Source: an uncultured Ruminococcus sp. (lineage in GTDB: Bacteria > Bacillota > Clostridia > Oscillospirales > Ruminococcaceae). From it: a stretch of DNA of 64,000 nt. Made by a program: the position numbers and the translations under genes. Each line of letters opens with the position of its first letter. Position 1 is the stretch's first letter. Under the pieces are notes generated by a model. The model was not told the origin of the DNA. It ran no database searches and was given only the letters and a program-made list of their open reading frames with translations. Of this stretch, positions 33,207 to 41,758 are shown piece after piece. Where the stretch lies: contig NZ_CAKSNX010000003.1 of assembly GCF_934476685.1 (NCBI RefSeq), positions 186,001-250,000 of the forward strand, read 5' to 3'.

Positions 33207-33902
33207 TTATGAATGTGCCTTATCCTTTTCAGCCTTTGTCGCCTGAAGATAAGATACCTCCAGCTTGTCCGCAGTGATTACAAGCTCATTATCAGCCTCG
33301 ACCGCAAGGCAAAGCGAGGACGCTCTTTGCAGAACGTTCGGCGCAGCGGCACAGATAATATCCGCATTGTCAGCAAAACGCTGTGCCTTTATCTCAGCCG
33401 CATTATCACCAACAAGCATCACCTTTCCGCTAAGGTCAGCACTTCCGAAAAATTCATCTTCGGGGCAGACTTTATCTTCGGTAAGCCTTTTTATCCTGCC
33501 GTTATCACATTCAAACTCTGCGGCATAGACTATCTTCGGTCTTGCACGCATAACAGAAATTATTTTTCCATTGAACGCACAGCAGTTATACGCAAGGCTC
33601 AGCAGAGTTGAAACTCCTGCACATTTAAGCTTAGGCGCACCCATACACATTCCCTTTACCGCACCGATACCGATACGCAGGCCTGTATATGAACCGGGTC
33701 CTTTCGCCACAGCGGCACAGTCGAGGTCTGAGAGATCCAGCTCAGTTTCCTCAAGCGCCTGCTTTACCATAGGCAGTATTACCTGCGAATGGGTAAGCTT
33801 TGTATAGACCGATTTTTCCCACAGCAGACGTTCGCCGTCGGTTATAGCAACGGACGCAACCTTTCCGCTGGTATCAATTCCTAATATCTTCAAATCTGTC
33901 AT
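33207..33902 (-). CDS. tsaB: tRNA threonylcarbamoyladenosine biosynthesis protein TsaB
   Basis: The 231-residue ASKHA-fold partner of TsaD is needed for t6A37 modification of ANN-decoding tRNAs. LKILGIDTSGKVASVAI and GPGSYTGLRIGIGAVKG are the characteristic motifs. Its start overlaps the end of tsaE by 29 nt, the usual tsaE-tsaB arrangement. tsaD and tsaC are not in the window. Confidence 0.95.
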   Translation of the reverse strand: MTDLKILGIDTSGKVASVAITDGERLLWEKSVYTKLTHSQVILPMVKQALEETELDLSDLDCAAVAKGPGSYTGLRIGIGAVKGMCMGAPKLKCAGVSTLLSLAYNCCAFNGKIISVMRARPKIVYAAEFECDNGRIKRLTEDKVCPEDEFFGSADLSGKVMLVGDNAAEIKAQRFADNADIICAAAPNVLQRASSLCLAVEADNELVITADKLEVSYLQATKAEKDKAHS

Positions 33903-34329
33903 CTCCGTCAGTTGTTTCCACCGTTATGGTCCTTGAATTTTCGTCGGTACGCTGAATATCCACCCTTATACAGTTTTCGGGCAGCTCGTCAGCGATATTC
34001 TCGCTCCACTCCACCGCAAGGACGGTGTCCTCGTCCATATAGTCGAAAAAGCCTGTGGTTTCAAGGTCTTCGGCAGAATTTATCCTGTACATATCGAAAT
34101 GGATAAGGCTCAGCCCTTTGCCCCTATACTCATTCACAAGGGCGAATGTGGGGGAAGTCACCTCGTCGCCAAGTCCCATACCGAGGGAAATTCCTCTTGT
34201 AATGGTGGTTTTTCCTGCGCCAAGACCGCCGCTGTAAGCGATGATATCGCCGCCGCAGAGTCTTGCGCCTATCTTTTCGCCGAGGGAGATAGTTTCCTGC
34301 GCAGAATTGGTTTTAAAAATATATTTCAA
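33874..34329 (-). CDS. tsaE: tRNA threonylcarbamoyladenosine biosynthesis ATPase TsaE
   Basis: The 151-residue P-loop ATPase turns over the TsaBD complex. The Walker A sequence is SGGLGAGKTTITRGI near residue 34, followed by the TSPTFALVNEY and HFDMYRI motifs typical of TsaE. Length is normal. No clear Shine-Dalgarno sequence is seen in the 20 nt upstream. It heads the tsaE-tsaB-rpiB transcript behind a consensus promoter. Confidence 0.95.
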   Translation of the reverse strand: MKYIFKTNSAQETISLGEKIGARLCGGDIIAYSGGLGAGKTTITRGISLGMGLGDEVTSPTFALVNEYRGKGLSLIHFDMYRINSAEDLETTGFFDYMDEDTVLAVEWSENIADELPENCIRVDIQRTDENSRTITVETTDGDDRFEDIRN

Positions 34330-34369
34330 GCATATATCCCCTTATACGAATAATTTTTCATACCTTTTA

Positions 34370-34398
34370 ATTATAACCTTATTCGAGGGTTATGTCAA
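34370..34398 (-). promoter_or_regulatory. Sigma-A promoter of tsaE-tsaB-rpiB
   Basis: On the minus strand a perfect TTGACA and perfect TATAAT are separated by 17 bp. Confidence 0.9.
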
Positions 34399-34449
34399 CC
34401 GTAAGAGCAATATTTTAAAACTTTTTAATTTTTTCGCTTATGTAAGTAC

Positions 34450-34481
34450 AAAAAAAAGACGGCAACCGAAGTTACCGTCTT
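34450..34481 (-). terminator. Terminator after the pilin gene
   Basis: On the minus strand an AAGACGGTAAC / GTTGCCGTCTT stem with a TTCG tetraloop is followed by eight T residues. Confidence 0.9.
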
Positions 34482-34506
34482 GATTATTCATAATTCAGTT
34501 ACAGGA

Positions 34507-34971
34507 TTACTGTGCTGTCCATGTTCCGAATGCTGGGCAAGAATCAACATCAGCTGTAGCCTCTGGATACTGACCAGTGATCGTGTCAGAAGATGTCTTT
34601 CTCCAGTGAACGAAGAATGTAGTCTTGCTGTTGATATCAGCACCGCCTACATAAGCTTCACCAGCTTCGTTACCATTGTCAGCGAGTGCTGAATAAAGAA
34701 CGTGCTGAACGCCGCTTGCGTCTGTCTTACAATCATAAGTATTGCCTGAACCAGATGTCCAAGTAACAGGTGTACCCTTTGTTTCCTGATCAGCTGCATA
34801 CTCTGCTACTGCATTGTAAGCTGTCTTAGCGTTTCCGTTAGCTGTCTTAAGTCTTGATTTCTTTACATAGCCCATCATTGAAGGCACGAGAATAGCTGCA
34901 AGTACGCCGATAATTGCAATAACTACTACGAGCTCTACAAGGGTGAAGCCCTTCTTGTTAGATTTCTTCAT
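34507..34971 (-). CDS. Type IV pilin / pseudopilin
   Basis: A 154-residue prepilin. The class III leader is MKKSNKKG with cleavage expected before FTLVELVVVIAIIGVLAA, with the conserved Glu at mature position 5. The C-terminal globular domain has two cysteines (YDCKTD and DSCPAFG) that could form a disulfide loop. The ATG at 34971 lies 7 nt after a GGAGGG site. An ATG five codons earlier overlaps that site. No prepilin peptidase, PilB ATPase or PilC is nearby. The gene stands alone between its own promoters and terminator. Confidence 0.88.
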   Translation of the reverse strand: MKKSNKKGFTLVELVVVIAIIGVLAAILVPSMMGYVKKSRLKTANGNAKTAYNAVAEYAADQETKGTPVTWTSGSGNTYDCKTDASGVQHVLYSALADNGNEAGEAYVGGADINSKTTFFVHWRKTSSDTITGQYPEATADVDSCPAFGTWTAQ

Positions 34972-35097
34972 AGAAAATCCCTCCATAATAAATAAAAAAT
35001 ATTAAAGTACCTTAGCGGTAAACTTTACAAAATTAAGTATTGAAACAAATTTTTTGAATTAGTACATTCATTTGTTCATTTCCTTTACTGTGATTAC

Positions 35098-35126
35098 ATT
35101 ATACAACTTTTGAACGTATTTGTCAA
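35098..35126 (-). promoter_or_regulatory. Proximal sigma-A promoter of the pilin gene
   Basis: On the minus strand perfect TTGACA and TATAAT hexamers are separated by 17 bp. The leader is about 120 nt. Confidence 0.9.
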
Positions 35127-35281
35127 TAGTTTTTCAAAACTTTTTTCAGATTTGTACATATTCACAAATTCAATATGTTCAATAAGTCAATCTATCCAAT
35201 TTGTTAATCGAAGTTTACTTAATCACTAGGGACGGAATAACATTTATGGTTATTGTATCTATTAATTGTTTCAATGATATT
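35127..35281. other. AT-rich region between two pilin promoters
   Basis: It contains no open frame with a ribosome-binding site and no recognised riboswitch. It would be an extended leader if the distal promoter is used. Confidence 0.5.
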
Positions 35282-35310
35282 ATTATATAGCATATCGCCC
35301 GCTTTGTCAA
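35282..35310 (-). promoter_or_regulatory. Distal sigma-A promoter upstream of the pilin gene
   Basis: On the minus strand perfect TTGACA and TATAAT hexamers are again separated by 17 bp, 184 bp further upstream. Confidence 0.85.
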
Positions 35311-35462
35311 GACTTATACATCAATTTTGGTAAATTTGTATACATATTATTAAAAATTCGGCTTTTTACAAACCAGCTCTGTAAATATGCACAATTTGTT
35401 ACCGGTTCACAACAAATTTACAATCTCAGAGTGCTTATTTTTCGTCATAAAACGCAGAAATT

Positions 35463-35494
35463 ATCGGCGGACAGCTTTGAAACTGACCGCCGAT
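35463..35494 (-). terminator. Hairpin after the cysteine desulfurase-like gene
   Basis: A 12-bp stem (ATCGGCGGTCAG / CTGTCCGCCGAT, one mismatch) lies 18 nt beyond the stop codon. The following AATTTCTG is a poor U-tract, so termination may be incomplete. Confidence 0.55.
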
Positions 35495-35511
35495 GTGAGT
35501 TTTTATGATAT

Positions 35512-36654
35512 TCAATTTTTTCTCTTGATCTTCTGTATTGCCGCAAGCAGCCGTCTTACCTGTTCCCTGCTGTTGAAAGCTGAGGGTGAAAATCTTACAA
35601 CTCCCTGCTCAGTTGTGCCGAGTGTCCTGTGAGCAAGGGCGGCGCATTGAAGTCCCCCTCTGAGTGCAAAGCCCTCCTCGTTGAGTAGAGTGGTTATCCT
35701 GTCGGAATGTTCCTCCCCCAAGTTGAATGCCGTTATAGGCACACGCTCGCTGCTCTCGTCATAGACGATCACTCCGCCTATATTTCTCAGACCGTTTTCA
35801 AAAAGCTCGCACAGGGACTTTTCGTGCGTTCTGATGACCGCAGGAGTTTTTCTTCTGACAAATTCTATGCCTGCTCCAAGACCGATTATGCCTGTGGTAT
35901 TAACGCTGCCGCTTTCAAGCTGTTCGGGCATAAAAGGCGTCTGATCCAGTTCGGAGGAGGTCGCACCTGTTCCGCCCTCGACGATGGTCGAAAGCTTATA
36001 CTGTCCGTCCGAGATGAGCAGACCTGTTCCCGATGGACCGTAAAGCGCCTTATGTCCCGATGTGCAGAGGAAATTAAATCCGTCTGACATTTTAAGGTCG
36101 AGTATGCCGCAGGCTTGTGCGCCGTCAGCTATAAAGCACAGTCCCCTTTTCCTGCACAGCTCGGCTATCTCCCTGTAAGGCATTATCCGCCCCGTGACGT
36201 TTGACGCTATTATACAACAGACCGCCTTTGTTTCGGGCATAATGAGCGCAGAAAGCTCGTCGATCGTCCTGTCGGTGTCTTCATAAATATTTGCTATCGA
36301 AAATCTCGCCCTGCCGTTTTTCGCCAAAGCGAACACAGGACGTGAGCAGGCGTTATGCTCATAGCAGGTTATAATTACATGACCGCCGTTCTGCATTATC
36401 CCCTTTACTGCCATATTCAGCGCATAGGTGCAGTTTGGCGTAAAAACGGTGTTTTCCACATCTGCGCCGAAAAATTCAGCCGCCGTTTTCCTCACCCTGT
36501 AAACCTGCTCTCCTGCCGCCGCAGACAGGCTGTGTCCGCCCCTTCCCGGATTTCCGCCGTATCTCACCATAGCCGTGGAAACAGCTTTCCTCACGCTTTC
36601 AGGCTTTGGAAAGGTGGTCGCCGAGTTATCAAAATTCGCCGTCAAGGCTTTCAC
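35512..36654 (-). CDS. Cysteine desulfurase-like aminotransferase class V enzyme
   Basis: A 380-residue PLP enzyme of the NifS/SufS/selenocysteine lyase fold. NFDNSATTFPKPESV is at the N-terminus. The PLP lysine is in TSGHKALYGPSGTG, and a cysteine sits in ALRGGLQCAALAHRTLGT where SufS-like enzymes carry their catalytic Cys. Downstream of a DUF3343 gene by only 6 nt. In Clostridia this pair is associated with sulfur or selenium transfer. It is probably not the main Fe-S cluster desulfurase, as no iscU or suf genes are adjacent. Confidence 0.88.
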   Translation of the reverse strand: MKALTANFDNSATTFPKPESVRKAVSTAMVRYGGNPGRGGHSLSAAAGEQVYRVRKTAAEFFGADVENTVFTPNCTYALNMAVKGIMQNGGHVIITCYEHNACSRPVFALAKNGRARFSIANIYEDTDRTIDELSALIMPETKAVCCIIASNVTGRIMPYREIAELCRKRGLCFIADGAQACGILDLKMSDGFNFLCTSGHKALYGPSGTGLLISDGQYKLSTIVEGGTGATSSELDQTPFMPEQLESGSVNTTGIIGLGAGIEFVRRKTPAVIRTHEKSLCELFENGLRNIGGVIVYDESSERVPITAFNLGEEHSDRITTLLNEEGFALRGGLQCAALAHRTLGTTEQGVVRFSPSAFNSREQVRRLLAAIQKIKRKN

Positions 36655-36660
36655 CTCCGC

Positions 36661-36891
36661 TCATGGTCTGAACACGCCTTTATAGGGCAGCATATGTCTG
36701 TCCAGCTGTGCCGTTATCAGATCGGGGTTATCCTTTATTCTCAGCGAATATCCGCAGCCGCTGCCCATATTTTTCGGGGTTCGGGTGACTTCACAGAAGT
36801 ACCCCAGACCGTTGAGGATATCCTTTGCTTTCATTGCATAGGTTATCGACGTCATTGCGATATAAGTTCCCGTTATATTAAAATTTTCCAT
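36661..36891 (-). CDS. DUF3343 protein, putative S/Se carrier
   Basis: A 76-residue protein from the ATG at 36891. A longer form of 90 residues from ATG 36933 is possible and has its own AGGA site, but its extra basic N-terminus is unlike the family. The NITGTYIAMTSITYAMKAKDIL start, the single conserved cysteine in GSGCGYSLRI and the small size fit DUF3343, which is proposed to carry sulfur or selenium. The 6-nt spacing to the desulfurase-like gene implies they work together. Confidence 0.82.
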   Translation of the reverse strand: MENFNITGTYIAMTSITYAMKAKDILNGLGYFCEVTRTPKNMGSGCGYSLRIKDNPDLITAQLDRHMLPYKGVFRP

Positions 36892-36956
36892 TCTGTCTAC
36901 CGTCCTTTTTCTTTTTTTGCGAAACAAAAGCATTCACGTTCCTGTTCCGCTGACAT

Positions 36957-36986
36957 ATTATATGCCGACCGCTGCCATAGGGTTAA
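36957..36986 (-). promoter_or_regulatory. Possible promoter of the DUF3343-desulfurase pair
   Basis: On the minus strand TTAACC and a perfect TATAAT are separated by 18 bp. The -35 is weak. Confidence 0.45.
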
Positions 36987-37002
36987 AGCCTGCCGCATAC
37001 AG

Positions 37003-37037
37003 CAAAAGAAAGAGCCGCACCTGAGTACGGCTCTTTC
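37003..37037 (-). terminator. Terminator after the HtrA gene
   Basis: On the minus strand a GAAAGAGCCG / CGGCTCTTTC stem with a 10-nt loop is followed by TTTTG. Confidence 0.8.
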
Positions 37038-37101
37038 CAGAAGTAAAAGAATATGAAAAAGTATGGAGAAAACTTACATTACAGTTATAAACTTTGCAGA
37101 T

Positions 37102-38643
37102 TTACCAGCCGAAGCTACCGAAAGGACTAGAATATCCGTAGTTCTGCTGACCCTGCTGCTGTTCCTGCTGAGCGTTCTGGTCGCTCTGATCGTCGGAAGA
37201 AGATGATTCCTCATTTGAAGATTCGCCGAGGACAACGTCAACGTCCATCTTCTTGCCGTTTCTGTATATCGTCAGCGTAACTGTATCGCCGACGCTGCAC
37301 TTATTCTTTATCTCGTTGAGTTCATTTATAGAAGTTATCATAGTATCGTTGATAGCGATAATGATATCGTTCTGCTGGATACCGGCCTTTTCAGCACCGC
37401 TGCCCTCTGAAACGTCTGCAACGAGGAAGCCCTGTGGAATTCCGTAATAGCTTGAATAAGCGCTTGTAACGTCTGTTCCTGAGATACCGAGGCTTGGTCT
37501 GCCTGTTACATAGCCGTTCTTCATAAGATCGTCAATGATCGGGAGAGCCTCGTCGATCGGGATAGCAAATCCAAGTCCCTCAGCGACTGATGAAGAAACC
37601 TTTGCTGAAGTGATGCCGATCACCTGACCGTAAGCGTTGATGAGCGGTCCGCCTGAGTTACCGTTGTTTACAGAAGCGTCTGTCTGCATAAGGTTCATTG
37701 TTCTGTCCTCGACTGTGATAGTTCTGTCCTTAGCAGAGATTATTCCTGCGGTAACAGAGTTTGCGAGGTCAAGTCCGAGAGGGTTACCGATAACGATAGA
37801 AAGTTCGCCGACCTGAACGTCTGCTGACTTGCCTATTTCGGCAGGTGTAAGACCTGTTTTATCTATTTTAAGTACGGCAAGGTCTGTCTGATCGTCGCTG
37901 CCGACCTTTTCTGCTGTGAATGTGAGGTTATCCTCTGTGTTTTCATCAGAGCTGTCTGAGCTGCTGTCAGATGAATCTGAATAGCTGCTTGGAAGAACAA
38001 CTGAGATAGACTGTGCGCCGCTGATAACGTGAGCGTTTGTGATGATGTAACCGTCCTCGCTCAGCACGATACCTGAACCTGTCTGAACGCCGCTTGAAGT
38101 GATGCAGGAAATTCCCACAACTGACGGTGAAACCTTTTCAACTATCTCAGGGATAGAAAGTGCATCGTCAGGAGCTGCAAGCTGTTCAAGCGTTGGGAGA
38201 TTATCTCTGTCAACTGTTGACTTTGCAGATGAAGAAGATGAATCGTCCTTTGAAGAAACTGATGAATCGCTTGATGAAGTCGGGATAGGATTCTTGCCAG
38301 TAACAAGTGTATAGCCTACGATAGAAGTAGTAGCTATCGCCGCAACGCTGAGGATAGCTATGCAGGCTGTAAGGATCTTTCTGCCGATAGTTTTCTTCGG
38401 CTTGCCGGGGTTATATGAGAACTCGTTCATACCGCCCATATTGTTTGCATTCTGTGGACCGTAATTATACGAGCCGTTTGCGTTGTTCTGGTTTGTGAAC
38501 TGTGCGCCGTTCATTCTGTTGTACGGCTGACCGTTATTCATGTTCTGAGCATTTGCGTTATTTGCATTGTTCTGCTCATTTCTGACGTTCTGATCGTTTG
38601 GCTTGCCGTTATTAAAGCTTCCGAAATTATTGTAATCATTCAT
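37102..38643 (-). CDS. htrA: HtrA/DegP-like membrane-anchored serine protease
   Basis: The 513-residue surface protease has an N-terminal cytoplasmic segment extremely rich in Asn and Gln (residues 1-80). One membrane anchor follows at about 88-115, then a Ser-rich linker, a trypsin-like domain with His205 (TNAHVI), Asp254 (QTDLAVL) and Ser330 (GNSGGPL), a PDZ domain from about 385 to 475, and a Ser/Gln-rich tail. A Ser/Asp-rich insertion at about 220-238 lies between His and Asp. It likely degrades misfolded exported proteins. A GGAGGTATTC site precedes the ATG. It is a single-gene transcript with its own terminator. Confidence 0.95.
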   Translation of the reverse strand: MNDYNNFGSFNNGKPNDQNVRNEQNNANNANAQNMNNGQPYNRMNGAQFTNQNNANGSYNYGPQNANNMGGMNEFSYNPGKPKKTIGRKILTACIAILSVAAIATTSIVGYTLVTGKNPIPTSSSDSSVSSKDDSSSSSAKSTVDRDNLPTLEQLAAPDDALSIPEIVEKVSPSVVGISCITSSGVQTGSGIVLSEDGYIITNAHVISGAQSISVVLPSSYSDSSDSSSDSSDENTEDNLTFTAEKVGSDDQTDLAVLKIDKTGLTPAEIGKSADVQVGELSIVIGNPLGLDLANSVTAGIISAKDRTITVEDRTMNLMQTDASVNNGNSGGPLINAYGQVIGITSAKVSSSVAEGLGFAIPIDEALPIIDDLMKNGYVTGRPSLGISGTDVTSAYSSYYGIPQGFLVADVSEGSGAEKAGIQQNDIIIAINDTMITSINELNEIKNKCSVGDTVTLTIYRNGKKMDVDVVLGESSNEESSSSDDQSDQNAQQEQQQGQQNYGYSSPFGSFGW

Positions 38644-38812
38644 AATGAATACCTCCTATATGCGTCATCTGAATGCTTCCACTCTCAGATGTCTTTATCT
38701 TTTTGCTATAATTATATTATACTTTTCAATGTGATAAATGTATGATAAATTCAGAAGATTTTTATGTTTTTAAAGCATATTCTGCCAACACATTTCATAA
38801 CCTTTCCAACAC

Positions 38813-38843
38813 AAAAGGGACAGACCGCAAAGTCTGTCCCTTG
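38813..38843 (-). terminator. Terminator after the solute-binding lipoprotein gene
   Basis: On the minus strand AAGGGACAGAC / GTCTGTCCCTT is followed by TTGTG, 50 nt beyond the stop codon. Confidence 0.82.
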
Positions 38844-38892
38844 AAATATCTTGATTATACTTTTAATATCGTATAAACATCAGCTGTACTGA

Positions 38893-40329
38893 TTATTCCA
38901 TTTCCTCCGGAGTATCAGAAATGTTTGAGTTAGCTTCCTTGATGAGGTAGTCAACTGCCTTCTCATACTCAGCAACGCAAGCTGTCCATGTTGTAGCTCC
39001 GCCGCCTGTGATCATTGTAGCCTGGTTTACGTTCTGCATCTGTGTAGAAAGCTCAGCAGAAACACCATCCTGGAAATCATATACAGGGTTTGTATTAACA
39101 AGTGTCATGATCTCCTGACGCATAGCGATCATATCGTCATTCCACTTATAGTCATTTTTGAGCTGTTCTTCTGTGATGTTAGCAGCCTCAGCGCTAGCAA
39201 CCTTAAGGCAGTTCATGTATGCTGCAAAGCCCTCTGGGTTTGGAGCGTTCTTGCAGAGGAAGTAACCTTCAACTCTTGCAGATACATAATATGTATCGGA
39301 ATCGTCCATTCTAGGCATTGGGCAGAACATAACTTCGCCTGCTTCAACGTCACCGAAAGGCTTAACTTCTGCCGGAGAAGCCTCGATAGCCCATGTACCA
39401 ACTGGGATGAAGAGTGTAAGTCCTGAACCAAGACCTTCACCTGTTGTACCGTCGCCTCTTGTGCTCCAGTTGTTGCTTGAACGGTCGAATACAACTTCGT
39501 TCTTCTGGAGTTCATACATAAGCTCCTGAACCTTAGTTACCTGAGGATTGCTCATGTTGTTTACAAGCTTACCATCCTCGATACCGATAAGAGGCACACC
39601 GCAAGTATCGTTAAGAGCCTTGCCGTACCAGTAACCGTCAAGAGCGTACTTGTCAGCGTCAGCGTCTGTGAAGTCAAGACACATCTCTGTGAACTTGCTC
39701 CATGTCCACTCGTCGTTATAGTAGAGCTCAGCAGGATCCTCAAGACCACTTTCTTCAATAGTCTTTGTGTTGTATACGCATACAAAGTTTGGTGCAGACT
39801 GGATAGCTGCAACATAGTGACCACCGTTGAATACGAATGAGTCATTTGTAGCCTTTACGTCAGACCATGTGTCTGAATCGAAATCAATATAATCATCGAT
39901 AGGCTCGAACATTGCCTTGATAGCACCCTTCGGGAAACCGTCCATGTCTGATGCAGGGAAGAAGTCAGGTGAATCGTTAGCCATTACAGCCTTAGCGAGG
40001 TCTGTATATCTGTTTTCCCAAGTTGTCTGAACGTACTCGATGTTTCCGTCATACTTATCCTTGAAAAGCTGAAGTCCCGGAGGAACGACCTTTCCGTCAC
40101 CAGGGTTGATGTCATAGTGAGCCATCCACTTGATAGTCTTGTTTGCAAGCTCCTTATCTTCCAGCTTGCTGGCAAGTTCACTTACCTGAGCCTTCTGATC
40201 GTCGTTCATTTCGATAGCCTTAGCCTTAGATGAAGATTCAGTATCTGAACCTGATCCGCCGCAGGCTGCAAGACCGCAGCAAAGTGTAAGCGCACATACG
40301 CCTGCCAGTAATCTTTTCGTAATTTTCAT
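38893..40329 (-). CDS. ABC transporter extracellular solute-binding lipoprotein
   Basis: A 478-residue lipoprotein with signal peptide and lipobox LAAC (Cys23), then a short Ser-rich spacer. The fold pattern is that of family 1 solute-binding proteins, which usually bind sugars or oligosaccharides (TWENRYTDLAKAVMAND, DGYWYGKALND). No permease or ATPase gene is next to it, so it must share membrane subunits encoded elsewhere or act as a sensor. Upstream operator-like sites suggest sugar or catabolite control. The AAGGAGGTTACT site supports the ATG. Ligand unknown. Confidence 0.88.
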   Translation of the reverse strand: MKITKRLLAGVCALTLCCGLAACGGSGSDTESSSKAKAIEMNDDQKAQVSELASKLEDKELANKTIKWMAHYDINPGDGKVVPPGLQLFKDKYDGNIEYVQTTWENRYTDLAKAVMANDSPDFFPASDMDGFPKGAIKAMFEPIDDYIDFDSDTWSDVKATNDSFVFNGGHYVAAIQSAPNFVCVYNTKTIEESGLEDPAELYYNDEWTWSKFTEMCLDFTDADADKYALDGYWYGKALNDTCGVPLIGIEDGKLVNNMSNPQVTKVQELMYELQKNEVVFDRSSNNWSTRGDGTTGEGLGSGLTLFIPVGTWAIEASPAEVKPFGDVEAGEVMFCPMPRMDDSDTYYVSARVEGYFLCKNAPNPEGFAAYMNCLKVASAEAANITEEQLKNDYKWNDDMIAMRQEIMTLVNTNPVYDFQDGVSAELSTQMQNVNQATMITGGGATTWTACVAEYEKAVDYLIKEANSNISDTPEEME

Positions 40330-40393
40330 GATTAATAGTAACCTCCTTGAAAAATAAACAAGTGCTTCCTTACCCTAAAGCACTTATCTAACA

Positions 40394-40407
40394 CGAAAGC
40401 GTTATAT
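40394..40407 (-). promoter_or_regulatory. cre-like catabolite control site
   Basis: The plus-strand sequence CGAAAGCGTTATAT fits the Firmicutes cre pattern TGWAARCGYTWNCW at 12 of 14 positions. It lies about 10-20 nt after the expected transcription start of the lipoprotein gene, a roadblock position. CcpA binding is inferred only. Confidence 0.45.
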
Positions 40408-40422
40408 ATCTTCGTCATTTAT

Positions 40423-40451
40423 ATCATAACAAAAATACAATAATTAGTCAA
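40423..40451 (-). promoter_or_regulatory. Sigma-A promoter of the solute-binding lipoprotein
   Basis: On the minus strand TTGACT and TATGAT are separated by 17 bp. The leader is about 85 nt. Confidence 0.75.
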
Positions 40452-40522
40452 TCAGCATTTTGCAATATAAATCGGTTACATTTTTGGCGATTATGACAAT
40501 TAGGTGATAAATAAATGACAGA

Positions 40523-40556
40523 ATACGATTACAGAAAACGTTTTCTATAATCGTAT
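40523..40556. repeat. 34-nt near-perfect palindrome
   Basis: Sixteen of 17 paired positions match around the centre AGAAAACGTTTTCT (40533-40546). It lies about 72 bp upstream of the lipoprotein -35 and 96 bp after gpr. The core resembles LacI-family operators. No U-run follows on either strand, so it is not an obvious terminator. Confidence 0.75.
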
Positions 40557-40652
40557 GATTCAAATTAATAAAAAGTTTACATCTGCATTTTACTAACGAA
40601 AACCACCATAAAACGGCATTTTCCGCCTTTACTATATTATAATGTATAAGCC

Positions 40653-41522
40653 TTACTGTGTCAAGGATCTCAGTTCCTCAGCCGTCAATGACTTCTGGAA
40701 TGCCAGATCTATACTGAGGGATATATACTCCGCACAATTCGCCGCAAGCTTATCAACATTTCTAGGCGTAACGGTCATTCCAGCCGCTTTTTCATTCGCA
40801 GAGGCGGAAAACATTTTTTCTGCTGCGGTGGAAAGGTCTATGACCATAGGCACACCTATGGCTATACAGGGTACTCCCAAGGTGCTTTCTGACAGCTCCT
40901 TCCGTGAATTCTGCACGCCGCTGCCTGGGGAGATTCCCGTATCGCACATTTGGATAGTACAGCCAAGGTTATCTATCTCGGAACAAGCCAGAGCGTCTAC
41001 CGCAATGACTGCCGCAGGTTTTATGCTGTCAACAGCGGCTTTTACCTGCTCGCTTGCCTCTATGCCTGTTTTGCCCATTACTCCCGGCTGAATGACAGAC
41101 ATTTCCGTAAGGTCTGAACTATCTATCTCAGAGGCATACTTTTTAATATGCCTTGTGGCAAATATCCTGTCAGCGCAGAGAGGTCCTACTGCGTCGGGGG
41201 TTATATCCCTGTTGCCAAGACCTGCGGCAAGGACACGCTCGGCATTGCCTGCAAGAAGTCTTATCTGCTCTGCTATCACCTCACAGCGTTTTTCAAAGCA
41301 GGGGGAAAAGTGATCGAAAGTACCGTCCGAGGCTCTGACAGTGATATATCTCCCCTGCGGTCTGCCAACACGCAGTGCAGCCTGCGGTGTGGTTATATTG
41401 ATGTCCGTTATTTCAAGGTCAAGTTCATCTATGCGCCGGGTGCGGTTCTCTATGCCGCTGATATTATATTCCGAAAGTATCTCCGCCGCCGATTCCATTG
41501 CAAGATCTGTCCGTATTCCCAT
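40653..41522 (-). CDS. gpr: GPR germination endopeptidase
   Basis: The 289-residue aspartic-type protease degrades small acid-soluble spore proteins when spores germinate, freeing their DNA and amino acids. RTDLAMESAAE near the N-terminus, LAAGLGNRDITPDAVGP and VIAVDALACSEIDNLGCTIQM match GPR throughout. The start at ATG 41522 has a GGAGG site 8 nt upstream. A TTG five codons earlier overlaps that site. It is made as a self-processing zymogen. It diverges from rpsT, a common Firmicutes neighbour. Confidence 0.94.
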   Translation of the reverse strand: MGIRTDLAMESAAEILSEYNISGIENRTRRIDELDLEITDINITTPQAALRVGRPQGRYITVRASDGTFDHFSPCFEKRCEVIAEQIRLLAGNAERVLAAGLGNRDITPDAVGPLCADRIFATRHIKKYASEIDSSDLTEMSVIQPGVMGKTGIEASEQVKAAVDSIKPAAVIAVDALACSEIDNLGCTIQMCDTGISPGSGVQNSRKELSESTLGVPCIAIGVPMVIDLSTAAEKMFSASANEKAAGMTVTPRNVDKLAANCAEYISLSIDLAFQKSLTAEELRSLTQ

Positions 41523-41623
41523 TTTAATGCCCTCCAAAAGTATTTGTTCTTATTTATTTTGACTATCTGTTAAAATGCACAAAACACACCTGTAAAAAAG
41601 TATGTTTTTTTTTCAAAAAAGGC

Positions 41624-41652
41624 TTGCATTTTTCTGTACTATGTGGTAAAAT
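41624..41652 (+). promoter_or_regulatory. Sigma-A promoter of rpsT
   Basis: TTGCAT and TAAAAT are separated by 17 bp, with a leader of about 100 nt. Confidence 0.72.
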
Positions 41653-41758
41653 AATTAACAAGGCTTGTTTAATCTGCTTTCCGCATTTCCTCTCAGTCTG
41701 CGGATAGCTTATCCAAATAAGTGCAAATCTATTCACATTTGATGAGGGAGGTGTCTGT

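Noticed and set aside
34972..35300. Cyclic di-GMP riboswitch upstream of the pilin gene
   Set aside because: Neither class of c-di-GMP aptamer core could be recognised in the AT-rich leader.
35387..35632. An 81-residue plus-strand open frame starting in the gap after the pilin promoters
   Set aside because: It has no ribosome-binding site and runs into the antisense of the desulfurase-like gene.
40557..40652. Intrinsic terminator after gpr
   Set aside because: Only weak GGC/GCC dyads without a U-tract were found. The 34-nt palindrome further on also lacks one.
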